A DNA stretch of 64,000 nucleotides from Fibrobacter succinogenes (lineage in GTDB: Bacteria > Fibrobacterota > Fibrobacteria > Fibrobacterales > Fibrobacteraceae), in assembly GCA_902762795.1 (NCBI GenBank), contig CACWPM010000009.1:62001-126000 (forward strand), read 5' to 3'. Positions 16,578-25,945 of this stretch are shown here, piece by piece. The position numbers and the translations under genes are program-made. Numbering within the stretch: the first letter of the stretch is position 1; the number at the start of each line of letters is the position of its first letter. Below the pieces are notes generated by a model. The model saw only the letters and a program-made list of their open reading frames with translations. It was not told the DNA's origin and made no database searches.

Positions 16578-17389
16578 TGCTTCTTATGAGAAAAATAGCT
16601 TTGATAATGTTGTCTGTATCTCTGTTTTCTGGAGAAGTCCTGGCGCAAACGGATACCGTGTATGTCCATAAACATGTGACGGATACTGTTTTCGTGAAAT
16701 CTCCCCCGGATACGGTTTATATTAAAAAGTCCACCGCAAAATTTGTGGATACGATTCCCGAGAAAAATGAATTTGTCACATATTATGATACGGACACAAT
16801 CCCACCGGCAACGAATTTTTATATTGGTGGACTTGTTGCAGGAAATCTTCTTACGCTTCCGTTGGGTCTTGTCATTCTTGATTTCGATATAGAAAAAGAA
16901 AATGAGTATCGAGGTTCTGTTGTCTATAACGTATCTTCGCTGATACAATATTATGACATTTGGAAGGAATGGAAGGGTTTAAGATGGTTGTTTGGACCCG
17001 GGGTTGGTTACAGACAGTATTTGGGTTCAATTGTCATGACTCATGCAAACCCTAAGAAAAAGGCCGTAAAACATAGGAACGTGCCACTCAACAGCCTTTC
17101 CTTTTACGTGCAGGCGATGACGGGGCCGACGATAAAGTTTATCAATGAAAAAAATTACGAAAGTGATAGGCAGAAAATAAAGTTTTGGGATTTCGGAGGA
17201 TTTGTAAAGGGGACCTTTGGGTATGTATGGAATGACGGAAATTTTTTGTGGGGGATGAACATTAGTGGCGGTTATCAGTATTGGGACAATCAAGCCAGCA
17301 AATCATTAAGTGCGGAATGCTTCCAGTATGTTCATGGAAGTTCTTTGAAGGGCTTTTTTATTGGGACTGAAATAAAACTGGGTTTCTAA
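16574..17389 (+). CDS. Secreted envelope protein with DTVYV repeats, paralogue 2 of 3
   Basis: 271 residues. The signal peptide ends EVLAQ, and the mature start holds three motifs (TDTVYVHK, TDTVFVKS, PDTVYIKK), followed by Lys/Asp-rich sequence and a probable beta-barrel (LPLGLVILDFDIEKE, WLFGPGVGYRQYL, GGFVKGTFGYVW, ending FFIGTEIKLGF). The end, with a closing aromatic residue, suits a barrel protein. Alternative starts at 16577 and 16586 exist. The next gene begins 1 nt after the stop. Confidence 0.7.
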   Translation: MMLLMRKIALIMLSVSLFSGEVLAQTDTVYVHKHVTDTVFVKSPPDTVYIKKSTAKFVDTIPEKNEFVTYYDTDTIPPATNFYIGGLVAGNLLTLPLGLVILDFDIEKENEYRGSVVYNVSSLIQYYDIWKEWKGLRWLFGPGVGYRQYLGSIVMTHANPKKKAVKHRNVPLNSLSFYVQAMTGPTIKFINEKNYESDRQKIKFWDFGGFVKGTFGYVWNDGNFLWGMNISGGYQYWDNQASKSLSAECFQYVHGSSLKGFFIGTEIKLGF

Positions 17390-17390
17390 A

Positions 17391-18203
17391 ATGAAAAAAT
17401 ACCTTTGGATATTCGTCGCTTTAGTAAATGTATCAATCGCATTTGCCGATGGATGGGACACTTCGGCGTCAAAGTGGAAATCTTCGGACACGCTTTATGT
17501 TGATACGCATAAGGTAACGTACGTCGATGATGCCGTGTCTAAAGAATCTTCTCCTGCTTATAATGCGGCTATGTCGGAGGCGCAGGCGTTCAAGGATACG
17601 TTTGGATTGAGCGCGCCTCCTTATACAAAACATAGAGTTTATCTAGAATTAGCTTCGCAAAACCTGGCTCCCGGGATAACTTATGAATATCTCTTTGCCG
17701 ATTTCTGGAGCGTTGCGGCCCGGTTTAGCTATACGGGTTTTTCGAAGCGTAACATTGTCGAAAATACGGATGTCGAAGGTGAAATGGATGCGTTCTCGTT
17801 TCCGCTGATATTGCGTTGGTATTGGGGACGGAGAAATATGGGAACGTCCCAAGTCATTGATGCCGTAGGAAAAAATCATGAGATTGGACAAAAGTCCCAG
17901 ATCGAATGTTTTTTGCAGATGCGGATGGATCCTGTCTTTTATAGCGTTGACTTGGTAAGTCCGACGGATAAAACAAGACTTTTCCCGCATAGCGAAAATG
18001 GTGTTGCTGTCGTTGTCGGGTTTGGTGTAAGATCAATTGGAACCCGTTTTTTTTGGGGAAGTGAAATCAGTTTCGGACGCTTTGTGAAAAAACCGCAATT
18101 TATGGATAAAATAAATGTACGCGGTAATAATAAGTATATCAATACGCGCTTGCTTGAAAAGTTTTATATTGAAACAGCCTTGTCTGTCGGATTTGTATTT
18201 TAG
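17391..18203 (+). CDS. Secreted envelope protein with DTLYV motif, paralogue 3 of 3
   Basis: 270 residues. The signal peptide MKKYLWIFVALVNVSIAFA is followed by one clear motif (SDTLYVDTHKVTYVDD) and a probable beta-barrel (LAPGITYEYLFADFWSVAARF, FPLILRWYWGRR, ALSVGFVF end). The motif region is weaker than in its two neighbours. The gene ends 3 bp before the convergent recD2 stop, leaving no room for a separate terminator. Confidence 0.7.
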   Translation: MKKYLWIFVALVNVSIAFADGWDTSASKWKSSDTLYVDTHKVTYVDDAVSKESSPAYNAAMSEAQAFKDTFGLSAPPYTKHRVYLELASQNLAPGITYEYLFADFWSVAARFSYTGFSKRNIVENTDVEGEMDAFSFPLILRWYWGRRNMGTSQVIDAVGKNHEIGQKSQIECFLQMRMDPVFYSVDLVSPTDKTRLFPHSENGVAVVVGFGVRSIGTRFFWGSEISFGRFVKKPQFMDKINVRGNNKYINTRLLEKFYIETALSVGFVF

Positions 18204-18206
18204 GAA

Positions 18207-20345
18207 TTACCCGAGTTTTTCCGTGAGTCTTGTATAGCGTCTTGTGCTGCGGTTGTTGCGCACGGCTTGGTAGAATGCTCCCGGTGCAGATAAAATCCAC
18301 ACATGCCCTTTCGCACGCGTAATCGCGGTGTAGATGAGGTTCCGTTGCAGCATGATGCTGTGGCTCGAATCGAGTACGACGATTACGGCGGGGTATTCGC
18401 TGCCTTGGCTTTTGTGGATGGTGCAGGCGTACGCGAGGATGAGTTCTTCGGCTTCATCGGGCTCGTAATCGACAGTCTTGTCGTCGTAAAAAACGGTGAT
18501 TTTTTTCGTGTCTTTCCCGATTTTGTAGATGATGCCGACGTCTCCGTTAAACACGTTCTTGTCGTAGTTGTTGCGGATTTGCATCACGCGGTCGCCCGTA
18601 CTCCAGTTGCCGCTTGCAATCTTGATGCGTTCCTTGCCGGGGTTCAGGAGGTCTTGCAGGAAGTTGTTCAGCTCGTAAATGCCGAGCGGCCCTTTGCGCA
18701 TCGGCGTGAGGAGTTGCATCTCTTGCGTATCGATGTCGATTTTTTCCTTGATGCCGTAGGTGACGAGGCGGGCGATAAGGTTTTTGGCTTCATCGGCCGA
18801 CTCGTAGGGCAAAAAGTGGAAGTTCGTGCCTTCGATGGGCGAGGGGCAAATGCCCTGATTGATTTTAGATGCCTTGTCGGCGATGTCGTTTCCGCCGGCT
18901 TGGCGGAAAATGTGCTGAAGGCGGGTGCTCGGAATCTTGGGACAACGCAACAAGTCGTTCAGCACATTGCCAGCTCCCACGCTGGGGAGCTGGTCGGCAT
19001 CGCCCACGAGAACGATTCGCGCGTTGAGCGGTGTCGCTTCGAGGAGCGAGGCTGCAAGCCACGTATCGACCATACTGAATTCATCGACGATAAGCAAATT
19101 GCATTGGAGCTTGTTGTCTCCATCGCGGTGGAACTTGCCCGAAACCGGATCGACTTCGAGCAGCCGGTGGATGGTTCGTGCCTTTTCGCCACAGCATTCG
19201 CCCATGCGCTTGGCGGCACGACCCGTGGGCGCAGTGAGGCTCACGCATTCTTCCATTTGGCGCGCGAGGTACAAAATTCCCTTGAGAATTGTCGTCTTGC
19301 CCGTACCCGGTCCGCCTGTGATGATGGAAATCTTTCGCGAGAGAGCCATCTGGATAGCGCGTTTCTGGATAGGGTCAAAGCTGAACTTGTGCTCGCGTTC
19401 CCAGTCGGCGAGGGCGTTTTCGAAGCCTTCCGTTGGAAGCTCGTTGTACCGCAAGCGCAGCTTGATGTTGTCTGCAATGCGCTGTTCGGCATTGTAGAGC
19501 GGCGGAAAATAGCAATCGTCGCCTTCGCGCTTGATACGCCCGATTTCGCTTGCTTTTTCGAATTCATCGAGAAGCGTGTTGATGGCGCCTTCGTCGTCTT
19601 GCATTAAACGCAAGTTGCGGAACGTGCGTTCCAGGAGTACGTTCTTTGGCAAAAATACGTGCCCGTCGCTAACGGAAGCTTCTTGCAATGTGTAAAGCAA
19701 CGCTGCTTGAAAACGCTCGGGGCTGTCTTTCGGGAAACCGACTTTCTGCGCGATTTCGTCAGCTTTCAAGAATCCGATGCCCCAGACTTCTTCGCAGAGC
19801 ATGTACGGGTTCTGCGTGATGCGTTCAATTGTCGCTTGTCCGAACTTGTTCCAAAGTCGTTTTGCCACGCTGCCGACAATTTCGTGCCTGTACAAAAACA
19901 GCATCGTCTCGCGGCTGTGGCGCGCTTCTTGCCAACGTGCCAAGAACGCTTCCACCTTGCGGGCGGGGAACCCCTTGATTTTTACTTCGCGGAACTTGTC
20001 TGGATCGTTGTCGAGGATGTCGGCGGTTGCATCGCCAAAAGCTTCCACGATGCGTTCGGCAATCTTTTGCCCCACGCCCGGGAATTGTCCGCTTGCCAAG
20101 TATTCAAGGATATCGTTATCGTCTGTGGCGATGTATTCAAAAGAAGTCGCCTGGAACTGTTTTCCGTATTTGGGGTGGCTGCCCCAATTGCCTTCTACCG
20201 CAATTGTTTCACCGGGTTGCAAAGCAGGGAACGTTCCTGTAATGATAACGACTTTCTTGCTTTCGGTATCGTTCAGGCGCATCACGGTAAAGCCATTTTG
20301 CTGGCTATGGAACGTGATGGATTTTATGCTGCCTTTTATGACCAC
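18207..20345 (-). CDS. recD2: RecD2-type ATP-dependent DNA helicase
   Basis: 712 residues, the usual RecD2 length. RecD2 is a 5'-3' superfamily 1B helicase found in bacteria, often without RecBC, with roles in repair and fork stability. The N-terminal OB-like region (GSIKSITFHSQQNGFTVMRL) and helix-hairpin-helix motifs (GVGQKIAERIVEAFG) are present. Walker A GGPGTGKTT lies at about 342-350, with Walker B LLIVDEFSMVD, VLVGDADQLPSVGAG and motif VI (IYTAITRAKGHVWIL) further on. All helicase motifs look intact. No recB or recC is seen in the window. Confidence 0.92.
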   Translation of the reverse strand: MVIKGSIKSITFHSQQNGFTVMRLNDTESKKVVIITGTFPALQPGETIAVEGNWGSHPKYGKQFQATSFEYIATDDNDILEYLASGQFPGVGQKIAERIVEAFGDATADILDNDPDKFREVKIKGFPARKVEAFLARWQEARHSRETMLFLYRHEIVGSVAKRLWNKFGQATIERITQNPYMLCEEVWGIGFLKADEIAQKVGFPKDSPERFQAALLYTLQEASVSDGHVFLPKNVLLERTFRNLRLMQDDEGAINTLLDEFEKASEIGRIKREGDDCYFPPLYNAEQRIADNIKLRLRYNELPTEGFENALADWEREHKFSFDPIQKRAIQMALSRKISIITGGPGTGKTTILKGILYLARQMEECVSLTAPTGRAAKRMGECCGEKARTIHRLLEVDPVSGKFHRDGDNKLQCNLLIVDEFSMVDTWLAASLLEATPLNARIVLVGDADQLPSVGAGNVLNDLLRCPKIPSTRLQHIFRQAGGNDIADKASKINQGICPSPIEGTNFHFLPYESADEAKNLIARLVTYGIKEKIDIDTQEMQLLTPMRKGPLGIYELNNFLQDLLNPGKERIKIASGNWSTGDRVMQIRNNYDKNVFNGDVGIIYKIGKDTKKITVFYDDKTVDYEPDEAEELILAYACTIHKSQGSEYPAVIVVLDSSHSIMLQRNLIYTAITRAKGHVWILSAPGAFYQAVRNNRSTRRYTRLTEKLG

Positions 20346-20361
20346 AACAATTGTTATGCCC

Positions 20362-20460
20362 TGTCATCCTCGAAGCGGTCATTCTCGACCGAAGGGTGGG
20401 ATACCATTATTTCTTGTTTTACGCTTGCGTTGGGGCTTGCCCCATCCATTATTTTTCATC
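20362..20460. repeat. Dispersed GTCATCCTCGAAGC-type intergenic repeat
   Basis: The interval holds GTCATCCTCGAAGCGG, GTCATTCTCGACCG and CCATTATTTCTTG blocks. A closely similar composite is found at 46406-46560, and shorter relatives lie at 29046 and 39889. No gene is supported here. Confidence 0.7.
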
Positions 20461-20484
20461 CCTTACGTTTGACGGGACATCTCC

Positions 20485-22020
20485 TTACTCGGCCTTGGGA
20501 ATTTTTCCTTCGTCGAGTTCCGGATTCCAACGGTCGGCATCGTAGTTTTCCATTTTGGAGAGTGTCTTGCCACGTGCGCAGAGGAAGAATCCGAGGAGAC
20601 CCGCGTTCTCGAGTGCTAGTACGAGAGCCGTCTTGTAATCGAGACCGAAGCCGAGAGGTGCGCCCTTGAGGTTTTCGGGACTCACCCAGAGAATGTAATC
20701 GCAAGTGATGAACGCCATGAACATGCAAGGTATAAGCGCTATCCAGAAATTCTTCTTTTTGCTACGGAGATAAACTGCGGCAACGCTTAGGCTGCAAACG
20801 GCCATGAGCTGGTTGCTCCAGCTAAAGTAATTCCACAAGATGTTGAAGCCTTCAGGGTTCAAGTTGCTCCAGAAGATGATTGCTGCGCAGAGCGCGAACA
20901 TCGGGACCGTAAGGATAAGGCGGTTCTTGACAGAAGTCTGTTCCAGTCCGGTGAGTTCTGCAATCGTGAGGCGCAAGCTTCTGAGGCTTGTGTCGCCGCT
21001 CGTGATGGCAAGGACAATCACGCCCACAACCACGAGAATAGAAATCGGAGCCCACGGAATCACGGTCGAAACGAGAACGCTCAAGACCTTCACGCCCGAA
21101 GCTCCCGTCAAAAGTTCCGGCATCTGGTGATAAATGAACATACCGCCTGCAGCCCAAATCATACCAATCAAACCTTCAATAATCATCATTCCGTAGAACG
21201 TTTGGCGACCGGTCTTTTCCGTGACTTCGGTACGGGCCACAAGCGGGCTTTGCGTGCTGTGGAAGCCGCTGATGATACCGCAAGCAATCGTCACGAAGAG
21301 CATCGGGATAATCGGCTGGCCGGCCGGATGCTTGTGGAAGTTGCTCATGATGTCGTTGAAGCAGAATTCATCGAGGACGTTCAAGTTCGGGATGATGCCT
21401 ACAAAAATTGCGAGCGAAGCAAGAATCAATAGGGCGCCGAAAATGGGGTAGATGCGGCCGATAATCTTGTCAATCGGGAAAAATGTGCTAATGAAGTAAT
21501 AGGCAAAAATTACAGCGACAGCAACCCAGAAAAGCGTCGGTGAAACGTGGCTACCCGCAAGAATGGGCGTGTTCACGAGCGCTGCCGGAGTATTGGTGAA
21601 TACCGCTCCGACGAGAATGAGTGCGACCGAGATTAGCGCCATCACGAGTTTTGCCGGTCCCTTGCCCAGGAATTTGCGGGAAAGGGCGGGTACGTTGTAA
21701 CCGTTGTTGCGCATACTGATCATGCCGCTGAAGTAGTCGTGCACCGCGCCGCCGAGGACGTTCCCGAGAGGGAGCAAGACGAATACGATGGCGCCGAACT
21801 TGATACCAAGAATCACGCCGATTACGGGGCCTATGCCTGCGATGTTCAAAAGTTGAATGAGAACGTTTTTCCAGTGCGGCATCGGGACGCGGTCAACGCC
21901 ATCGGGGTTTGCAAGAGCCGGAGTCTTGCGGTCGTCTGGCCCGAAAACGCGTTCAACGAATTTGCCGTAGGTGAAATATCCAAGGATGAGGATTGCAACA
22001 CCGATTAGGAATGTTATCAT
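20485..22020 (-). CDS. cstA: CstA-family carbon starvation / peptide or pyruvate transporter
   Basis: 511 residues with about 13 membrane helices; this is the shorter CstA form (E. coli CstA is about 700). Family hallmarks are the N-terminal GKFVERVFGPDDRKTPA, then HWKNVLIQLLNIAGIGPVIG and GAVHDYFSGMISMRNNG. SGFHSTQSPLVART and the SGDTSLRSLR region follow later. CstA members import peptides or pyruvate; the substrate here is not certain. The start is 18 bp from the stop of the upstream outer-membrane protein gene, so the two could be cotranscribed. Confidence 0.88.
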   Translation of the reverse strand: MITFLIGVAILILGYFTYGKFVERVFGPDDRKTPALANPDGVDRVPMPHWKNVLIQLLNIAGIGPVIGVILGIKFGAIVFVLLPLGNVLGGAVHDYFSGMISMRNNGYNVPALSRKFLGKGPAKLVMALISVALILVGAVFTNTPAALVNTPILAGSHVSPTLFWVAVAVIFAYYFISTFFPIDKIIGRIYPIFGALLILASLAIFVGIIPNLNVLDEFCFNDIMSNFHKHPAGQPIIPMLFVTIACGIISGFHSTQSPLVARTEVTEKTGRQTFYGMMIIEGLIGMIWAAGGMFIYHQMPELLTGASGVKVLSVLVSTVIPWAPISILVVVGVIVLAITSGDTSLRSLRLTIAELTGLEQTSVKNRLILTVPMFALCAAIIFWSNLNPEGFNILWNYFSWSNQLMAVCSLSVAAVYLRSKKKNFWIALIPCMFMAFITCDYILWVSPENLKGAPLGFGLDYKTALVLALENAGLLGFFLCARGKTLSKMENYDADRWNPELDEGKIPKAE

Positions 22021-22038
22021 TTTTGTGCCTTCTTTTAA

Positions 22039-22728
22039 TTAAAACTGGACCATCGCGCTGATGGTGATGGCTATATAAGTTTGCCAAAAATAGCTGATGT
22101 CATTATCGTGGAAATCAACAGTCCCGCTGTTTTGGGTGTTGATGGATTTGTACCAGTTCTCGTAAATACGCAATGACGGAGAAAGACAAAAATTATCCGT
22201 GATGTAGTAGCGGATGTTTGTAACTAGAGCTATCGCGGATCCCATCAGTTCGGAGTGGTATAATCCTTTGACGCTGGTGGCATTGTTGTTTGTCTTGAAT
22301 TTTGAGAAAGAGTATCCGAGACCGACACCCACCTGGAAGAATTCAGGATAGAAAAAGTTGTATGTTCCTTCAAATCCGAAGCGCCAGAAACGCAGTTTCT
22401 GGTCTTGCATGTCCTCGGGGAGGGCTGGGACTTTTCCTGTCATGCTCCAGTATTGGAACGAAAGCGCAAATGAAAATTCTCGGATGTTTACGCCGATACT
22501 GTAGTCGGGTGAAACGAGAATTTTTGTGTTCGGAAAGCTGATTGTTTCAGTAAGATTATCTTTGTCTTGAATTTTCAAGGAGCGCGTAAACAGGTCACCT
22601 CGATTGGCAATAACGTTGAAACCGAAACTTGCAAAATAGGATCGTGGCCAATAGCTCAAATCACGGTCGGTAGGCTGTGCAAAAATTGCGGAACACAACA
22701 AAGCGATTGTTAATAAAAATTTATTCAT
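22039..22728 (-). CDS. Outer-membrane beta-barrel protein, unknown function
   Basis: 229 residues from the ATG at 22728, chosen because GGAGAA lies just upstream and the product starts with a normal signal peptide (MNKFLLTIALLCSAIFAQ). The mature part alternates aromatic and polar residues (YFASFGFNVIAN, FSFALSFQYWSM, YPEFFQVGVGLGYSFSKF, TYIAITISAMVQF) and ends in Phe, typical of a small outer-membrane barrel. No family is recognised. It precedes cstA on the same strand by 18 bp. Confidence 0.72.
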   Translation of the reverse strand: MNKFLLTIALLCSAIFAQPTDRDLSYWPRSYFASFGFNVIANRGDLFTRSLKIQDKDNLTETISFPNTKILVSPDYSIGVNIREFSFALSFQYWSMTGKVPALPEDMQDQKLRFWRFGFEGTYNFFYPEFFQVGVGLGYSFSKFKTNNNATSVKGLYHSELMGSAIALVTNIRYYITDNFCLSPSLRIYENWYKSINTQNSGTVDFHDNDISYFWQTYIAITISAMVQF

Positions 22729-22825
22729 CTTGTTCTCCAAAAGTTTATAATATCTCAAGATAGATTTGGTTCAAAGATATAATTATATTGGACGTTTGTT
22801 GTGAGCCGTAGCGAGTTTGCCTGCT

Positions 22826-23839
22826 TTATTCGGCGTATTTGAACATGGCGTCGATGCACTTCTTTGCCTTCACGCGCACGCCTTCGTCGAGCGAGATGTG
22901 TTCTGCCTTTTCGGGGTGGCGGAGTGCTTCCAAGATGTTTTCGAGCGAGTTCGACTTCATGTACTTGCACATGCAGCAACTACCGATAAAGTTCATATCG
23001 GGGTGCTCGTAGTGCATACGGGCGTTGAGACCGCATTCCGTGAGGAGCAAAATGCAGCTGTCTTTGGGCTGCTGGTTGATGTAGCTCACCATCTGGCCGG
23101 TGCTTCCGACGTAATCGCTGAGCATGGCAACGGACGGATTACATTCCGGATGGCTAATCACCTTGAGATTCGGGTTTTGGCTACGGAAGAACTGGATCAA
23201 ATCCGGGTCGTAGTTTTCGTGAACGTAGCAGCAACCGTTATAGAGCTTGATGTCCTTCTTGACGCCGCGACGCTTCATCTCGTCGATGATGTTCTGGCCC
23301 ATGAGCGCATCCGGTACAAAGAAAATCTTGTCGGACGGAATTGTTTCGACGATGTGCATCACGTTACCGCTAGTCACGCAGACATCGCAGGCGGCTTTCA
23401 CGTCGGCGGTCGTGTTGATGTAGCAGACAAACGTGTAGTCCGGATTCTGCTTGCGGAGTTCTTCGACGTCCTTGCCGGTAATGGAATCGGCGAGGCTGCA
23501 GCCCGTGAGCGGGCCCGGGATAATCACGTCTTTTTGCGGGTTCAAAATCTTGGCGGTTTCGCCCATGAAACGCACGGCAGAGAATAGAATCGTCTTTTGC
23601 TGGACGGTAGTGGCGTCCTTGCTGAGCTTAAAGCTATCGCCAGTGAAGTCGGCAACGCCCAAAAGAATTTCGGGGGCGCAGTAGCTGTGGGCGAGGATTA
23701 CGGTGTCCTGCTGCTTTTTAAGTTCGTTGATTTCGTTGATGAGCGGGAGCATCTTTTCCACCTTTTCCATGGTGTAGGTGCAAAGGGCTGCGCCCGGCTT
23801 GACGGACTTGAGACGGTTGTAAAGTTCTTCTGCTGTCAT
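22826..23839 (-). CDS. nadA: Quinolinate synthase
   Basis: 337 residues, normal for NadA. The enzyme condenses iminoaspartate with dihydroxyacetone phosphate to quinolinate in NAD synthesis and uses a [4Fe-4S] cluster. Motifs seen: VILAHSYCAPEI, FTGDSFKLSKDA, VCYINTTADVKA, VTSGN, the ligand region YNGCCYVHENY, SHPECNP and the C-terminal GSCCMCKYMKSN. nadB and nadC are not in the window. The nearest genes are unrelated, so it is probably a single transcription unit. Confidence 0.95.
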   Translation of the reverse strand: MTAEELYNRLKSVKPGAALCTYTMEKVEKMLPLINEINELKKQQDTVILAHSYCAPEILLGVADFTGDSFKLSKDATTVQQKTILFSAVRFMGETAKILNPQKDVIIPGPLTGCSLADSITGKDVEELRKQNPDYTFVCYINTTADVKAACDVCVTSGNVMHIVETIPSDKIFFVPDALMGQNIIDEMKRRGVKKDIKLYNGCCYVHENYDPDLIQFFRSQNPNLKVISHPECNPSVAMLSDYVGSTGQMVSYINQQPKDSCILLLTECGLNARMHYEHPDMNFIGSCCMCKYMKSNSLENILEALRHPEKAEHISLDEGVRVKAKKCIDAMFKYAE

Positions 23840-23886
23840 GTTGATTCCGTGGTTAAATGCCTAGTGTAAAGATAGAAATTTTAAAG

Positions 23887-24034
23887 GTTTTTAGGTCGCG
23901 CTAAAGCGCTTTGAGCTCGCTCGTAAACTCGCTTTGAGGTCGCTGCGCTTTGGGCTTTCTTATTTTGCTATGCCCATACCCGAAGGGGCGCAAGCCCCGT
24001 GCTCATACCTCATAGCCTAGCGGCGAAGCCGCTA
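23887..24034. repeat. Palindromic CGCTTTGAG / CTCATACCTCATAG intergenic repeat
   Basis: The left half repeats GCGCTTTGAG and CGCTTTGAGG blocks. The right half has CCCGAAGGGGC and the 7-bp-spaced CTCATAC CTCATAG pair, then the palindrome TAGCGGC TTC GCCGCTA ending at 24034. The final CTA is the TAG stop of the phosphatase gene. Confidence 0.75.
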
Positions 24035-24862
24035 GTACCCGGCCCATTCCGCGCTGATGGAGGGGCTTGCCTTGCGGATGTTCGTTTCTTCGGGAGTTTC
24101 TTCCTTGCAGGCGATGTCGCCACTCGCTATCCGTTCCTTGATTTCATCGAAAGTCTTGGGCGGTACAGAGTCTGGAGAATTGTCGCCGAGCACTTTGCAG
24201 GGGGCGGCTTCGGATTCCTTTGCCTTGTCCTTGACGGGCGTGTATTCGCGCAGAGCAGGAACGCTATAGAATTTGTCTTCTTCAGGGCACCAGGCGGTAA
24301 GCGCCTTGCCATAGACGCAACCGGAATCGAGACCGATGAATCCTGGAATGTTCACAAAGCCCATCTTGGCCCAGTGTCCGAAGATGACGGGTTTATCCCA
24401 TTTCACTTGTTCAAACCAAGGCCTGCCATTCCAAAGTCGGATGGAAAGGAGCACTTCGGGACTCATGTCTTCGAGCCGCGTCTTGCCAGGTTCAAGACCT
24501 GCGTGCACGAGGAGTGCATGCGGTGTATCGCGCCAAAGCGGCCAGTTCTTTACGGTGTCGCGGATGTAAACCCATTCGTCTAGCGAAAGCGCCTTGAAAC
24601 GCTTCTTTTGTTTTTCGGTCCAGTTGCTCTTTGGTGTTTCCATCATGCGGATGAGATGTTCTTCGTGGTTTCCGCGAACTGTCAAAATACCGAGTTCCTC
24701 GACAATGCGCATGGCGCGCATCATGTCGGGACCTTTGTTGATGATGTCGCCGGTTTGGTACAGCGTATCGCTTCCACGAACGAAACCGAATTGGTCGATA
24801 ATTGCTGCGAGTTCGTCTGCGCAACCATGAACATCACCGATGTAGAGAGTACGTTTTGTCAA
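24032..24862 (-). CDS. Calcineurin-like metallophosphatase (ApaH/PrpE-like)
   Basis: 276 residues. The metallophosphatase core is complete: YIGDVHG at the start, GDIINKGPDMM, RGNHEEHL, then LLVHAGL and FGHWAKMG. The GLDSGCVYGKALTAW motif is typical of ApaH and the PrpE/bis(5'-nucleosyl)-tetraphosphatase group. It therefore probably hydrolyses Ap4A-like dinucleotides or phosphoproteins with two metal ions. From about residue 195 a Lys/Glu/Pro-rich tail of about 80 residues follows that the family lacks and that looks disordered. Confidence 0.85.
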   Translation of the reverse strand: MTKRTLYIGDVHGCADELAAIIDQFGFVRGSDTLYQTGDIINKGPDMMRAMRIVEELGILTVRGNHEEHLIRMMETPKSNWTEKQKKRFKALSLDEWVYIRDTVKNWPLWRDTPHALLVHAGLEPGKTRLEDMSPEVLLSIRLWNGRPWFEQVKWDKPVIFGHWAKMGFVNIPGFIGLDSGCVYGKALTAWCPEEDKFYSVPALREYTPVKDKAKESEAAPCKVLGDNSPDSVPPKTFDEIKERIASGDIACKEETPEETNIRKASPSISAEWAGY

Positions 24863-24865
24863 AGT

Positions 24866-25080
24866 GGCTAGTGGTTGGTGGTTAGGTAATGAGGTTTAAT
24901 TAGACGAAAGACGAGAGACTAGAGACGAGAGAGGAATAATCGCGGCTTTGCCGCCAAGCATAATCTTTCGTCTTTGGACAAGTCCCAAATGCTTGGCTCA
25001 GTTATAGGTCTGCAAGCAGCCCTGCAACATTCGCCTTTGGCATTTGTCGTCTGTAGCCGCATAGCGGCGTTCTTTCGTCT
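24866..25080. repeat. Composite heptad repeat with AGACGAAAG / CTTTCGTCT ends
   Basis: TTGGTGG-type units (24869-24888) are followed by a strict 7-bp series AGACGAA, AGACGAG, AGACTAG, AGACGAG (24902-24929). AGACGAAAG (24902-24910) is reverse complementary to CTTTCGTCT at 24965-24973 and again at 25072-25080. The interior contains GCGGCTTTGCCGC. The right end supplies the TAG stop of the pseudouridine synthase gene. Confidence 0.85.
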
Positions 25081-25810
25081 AAAGATGCACGGCTTGTCGC
25101 AATTTGTTGAGTTCGTTGGGCGTGAGTTCGCGGAACTCTCCTGCGGGCAAATCGCCAAGTTGAATTTGGCAATAGCTCACGCGTTTGAGGTCGCGGATTT
25201 CGTAACCGACGGCTCGCATCATGCGGCGGATTTCACGGTTCTTGCCTTCGATAAGCACAAGTTCTGCAAATCCGTTTTCGAGGTACACGTCCGTTGCAAA
25301 TGCGATTTCTTCGGGTGCGTCGGGATCTTCGGGGTCGCGGATGTCCACGCCATCGACTAAACGCTGGGCGGCAGATTCACTGAGCTGGCGAGTGGTCCAC
25401 ACGTAATAGCTGCGCGGCACTTCGAAGCTCGGGTGCGTGAGGCGGTAAAGCAATTCGCCATCATCGGTGAAAAGCAATAGACCGCGACTCTGCAAGTCGA
25501 GTCGTCCAACGTATTTGAAGTTGTGGTAACCCGGCGGCAGGTAATCGTAAACGGTGCGGCGGCCTTGCGGATCGTCCTTGGTGCAGACGCAACCGGCCGG
25601 CTTGTGGAACATGATGACTTTGGTCTTCTTGTTCGTAGGGAGTTTCAGGAGTTTTCCGTCGATTGCGACCAGGTCCTTTGTTTCATCTACTTGATGACCG
25701 AGGTCGGAGATTGTTTCCCCGTTCACCTGTACGCGACCACTGGCGACGAGTTCGTCTGCTGCGCGGCGGCTTGCAAAACCACTGAGAGAAATGTACTTGT
25801 TTATACGCAT
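25079..25810 (-). CDS. RsuA/RluB-family 16S/23S rRNA pseudouridine synthase
   Basis: 243 residues. An N-terminal S4 RNA-binding domain (RINKYISLSGFASRRAADELVASGRVQVNG) is followed by the synthase domain with the catalytic aspartate in VGRLDLQSRGLLLFT and the C-terminal IEGKNREIRRMMRAVGYEI motif. The enzyme converts a uridine in rRNA to pseudouridine. Whether it is RsuA, RluB, RluE or RluF cannot be settled by eye. The stop codon TAG is the outermost triplet of the adjacent repeat element. Confidence 0.9.
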   Translation of the reverse strand: MRINKYISLSGFASRRAADELVASGRVQVNGETISDLGHQVDETKDLVAIDGKLLKLPTNKKTKVIMFHKPAGCVCTKDDPQGRRTVYDYLPPGYHNFKYVGRLDLQSRGLLLFTDDGELLYRLTHPSFEVPRSYYVWTTRQLSESAAQRLVDGVDIRDPEDPDAPEEIAFATDVYLENGFAELVLIEGKNREIRRMMRAVGYEIRDLKRVSYCQIQLGDLPAGEFRELTPNELNKLRQAVHL

Positions 25811-25879
25811 AATCTTTTTGCTTTGTCATCCAGGAGCCTCGTTGGGGCGATAGGATTCATCAAGCATCTCCTTTAATGG

Positions 25880-25945
25880 TTATTAGTCAATAGTCATTGG
25901 TCAATAGCTATAGCAAACAACTAATAACTAATGACTAACAACTAA
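25880..25945. repeat. Opposed heptad arms (NNNNTAG / NNNCTAA)
   Basis: Four 7-bp units with TAG or TGG at the end fill 25880-25907, and four units ending CTAA fill 25918-25945. The arms are reverse complements at family level. The last unit contains the stop codon of the Ppx gene (25942-25944). Confidence 0.88.

Noticed and set aside
18303-19607. 434-residue open frame on the plus strand
   Set aside because: Antisense to recD2, whose helicase motifs are all present.
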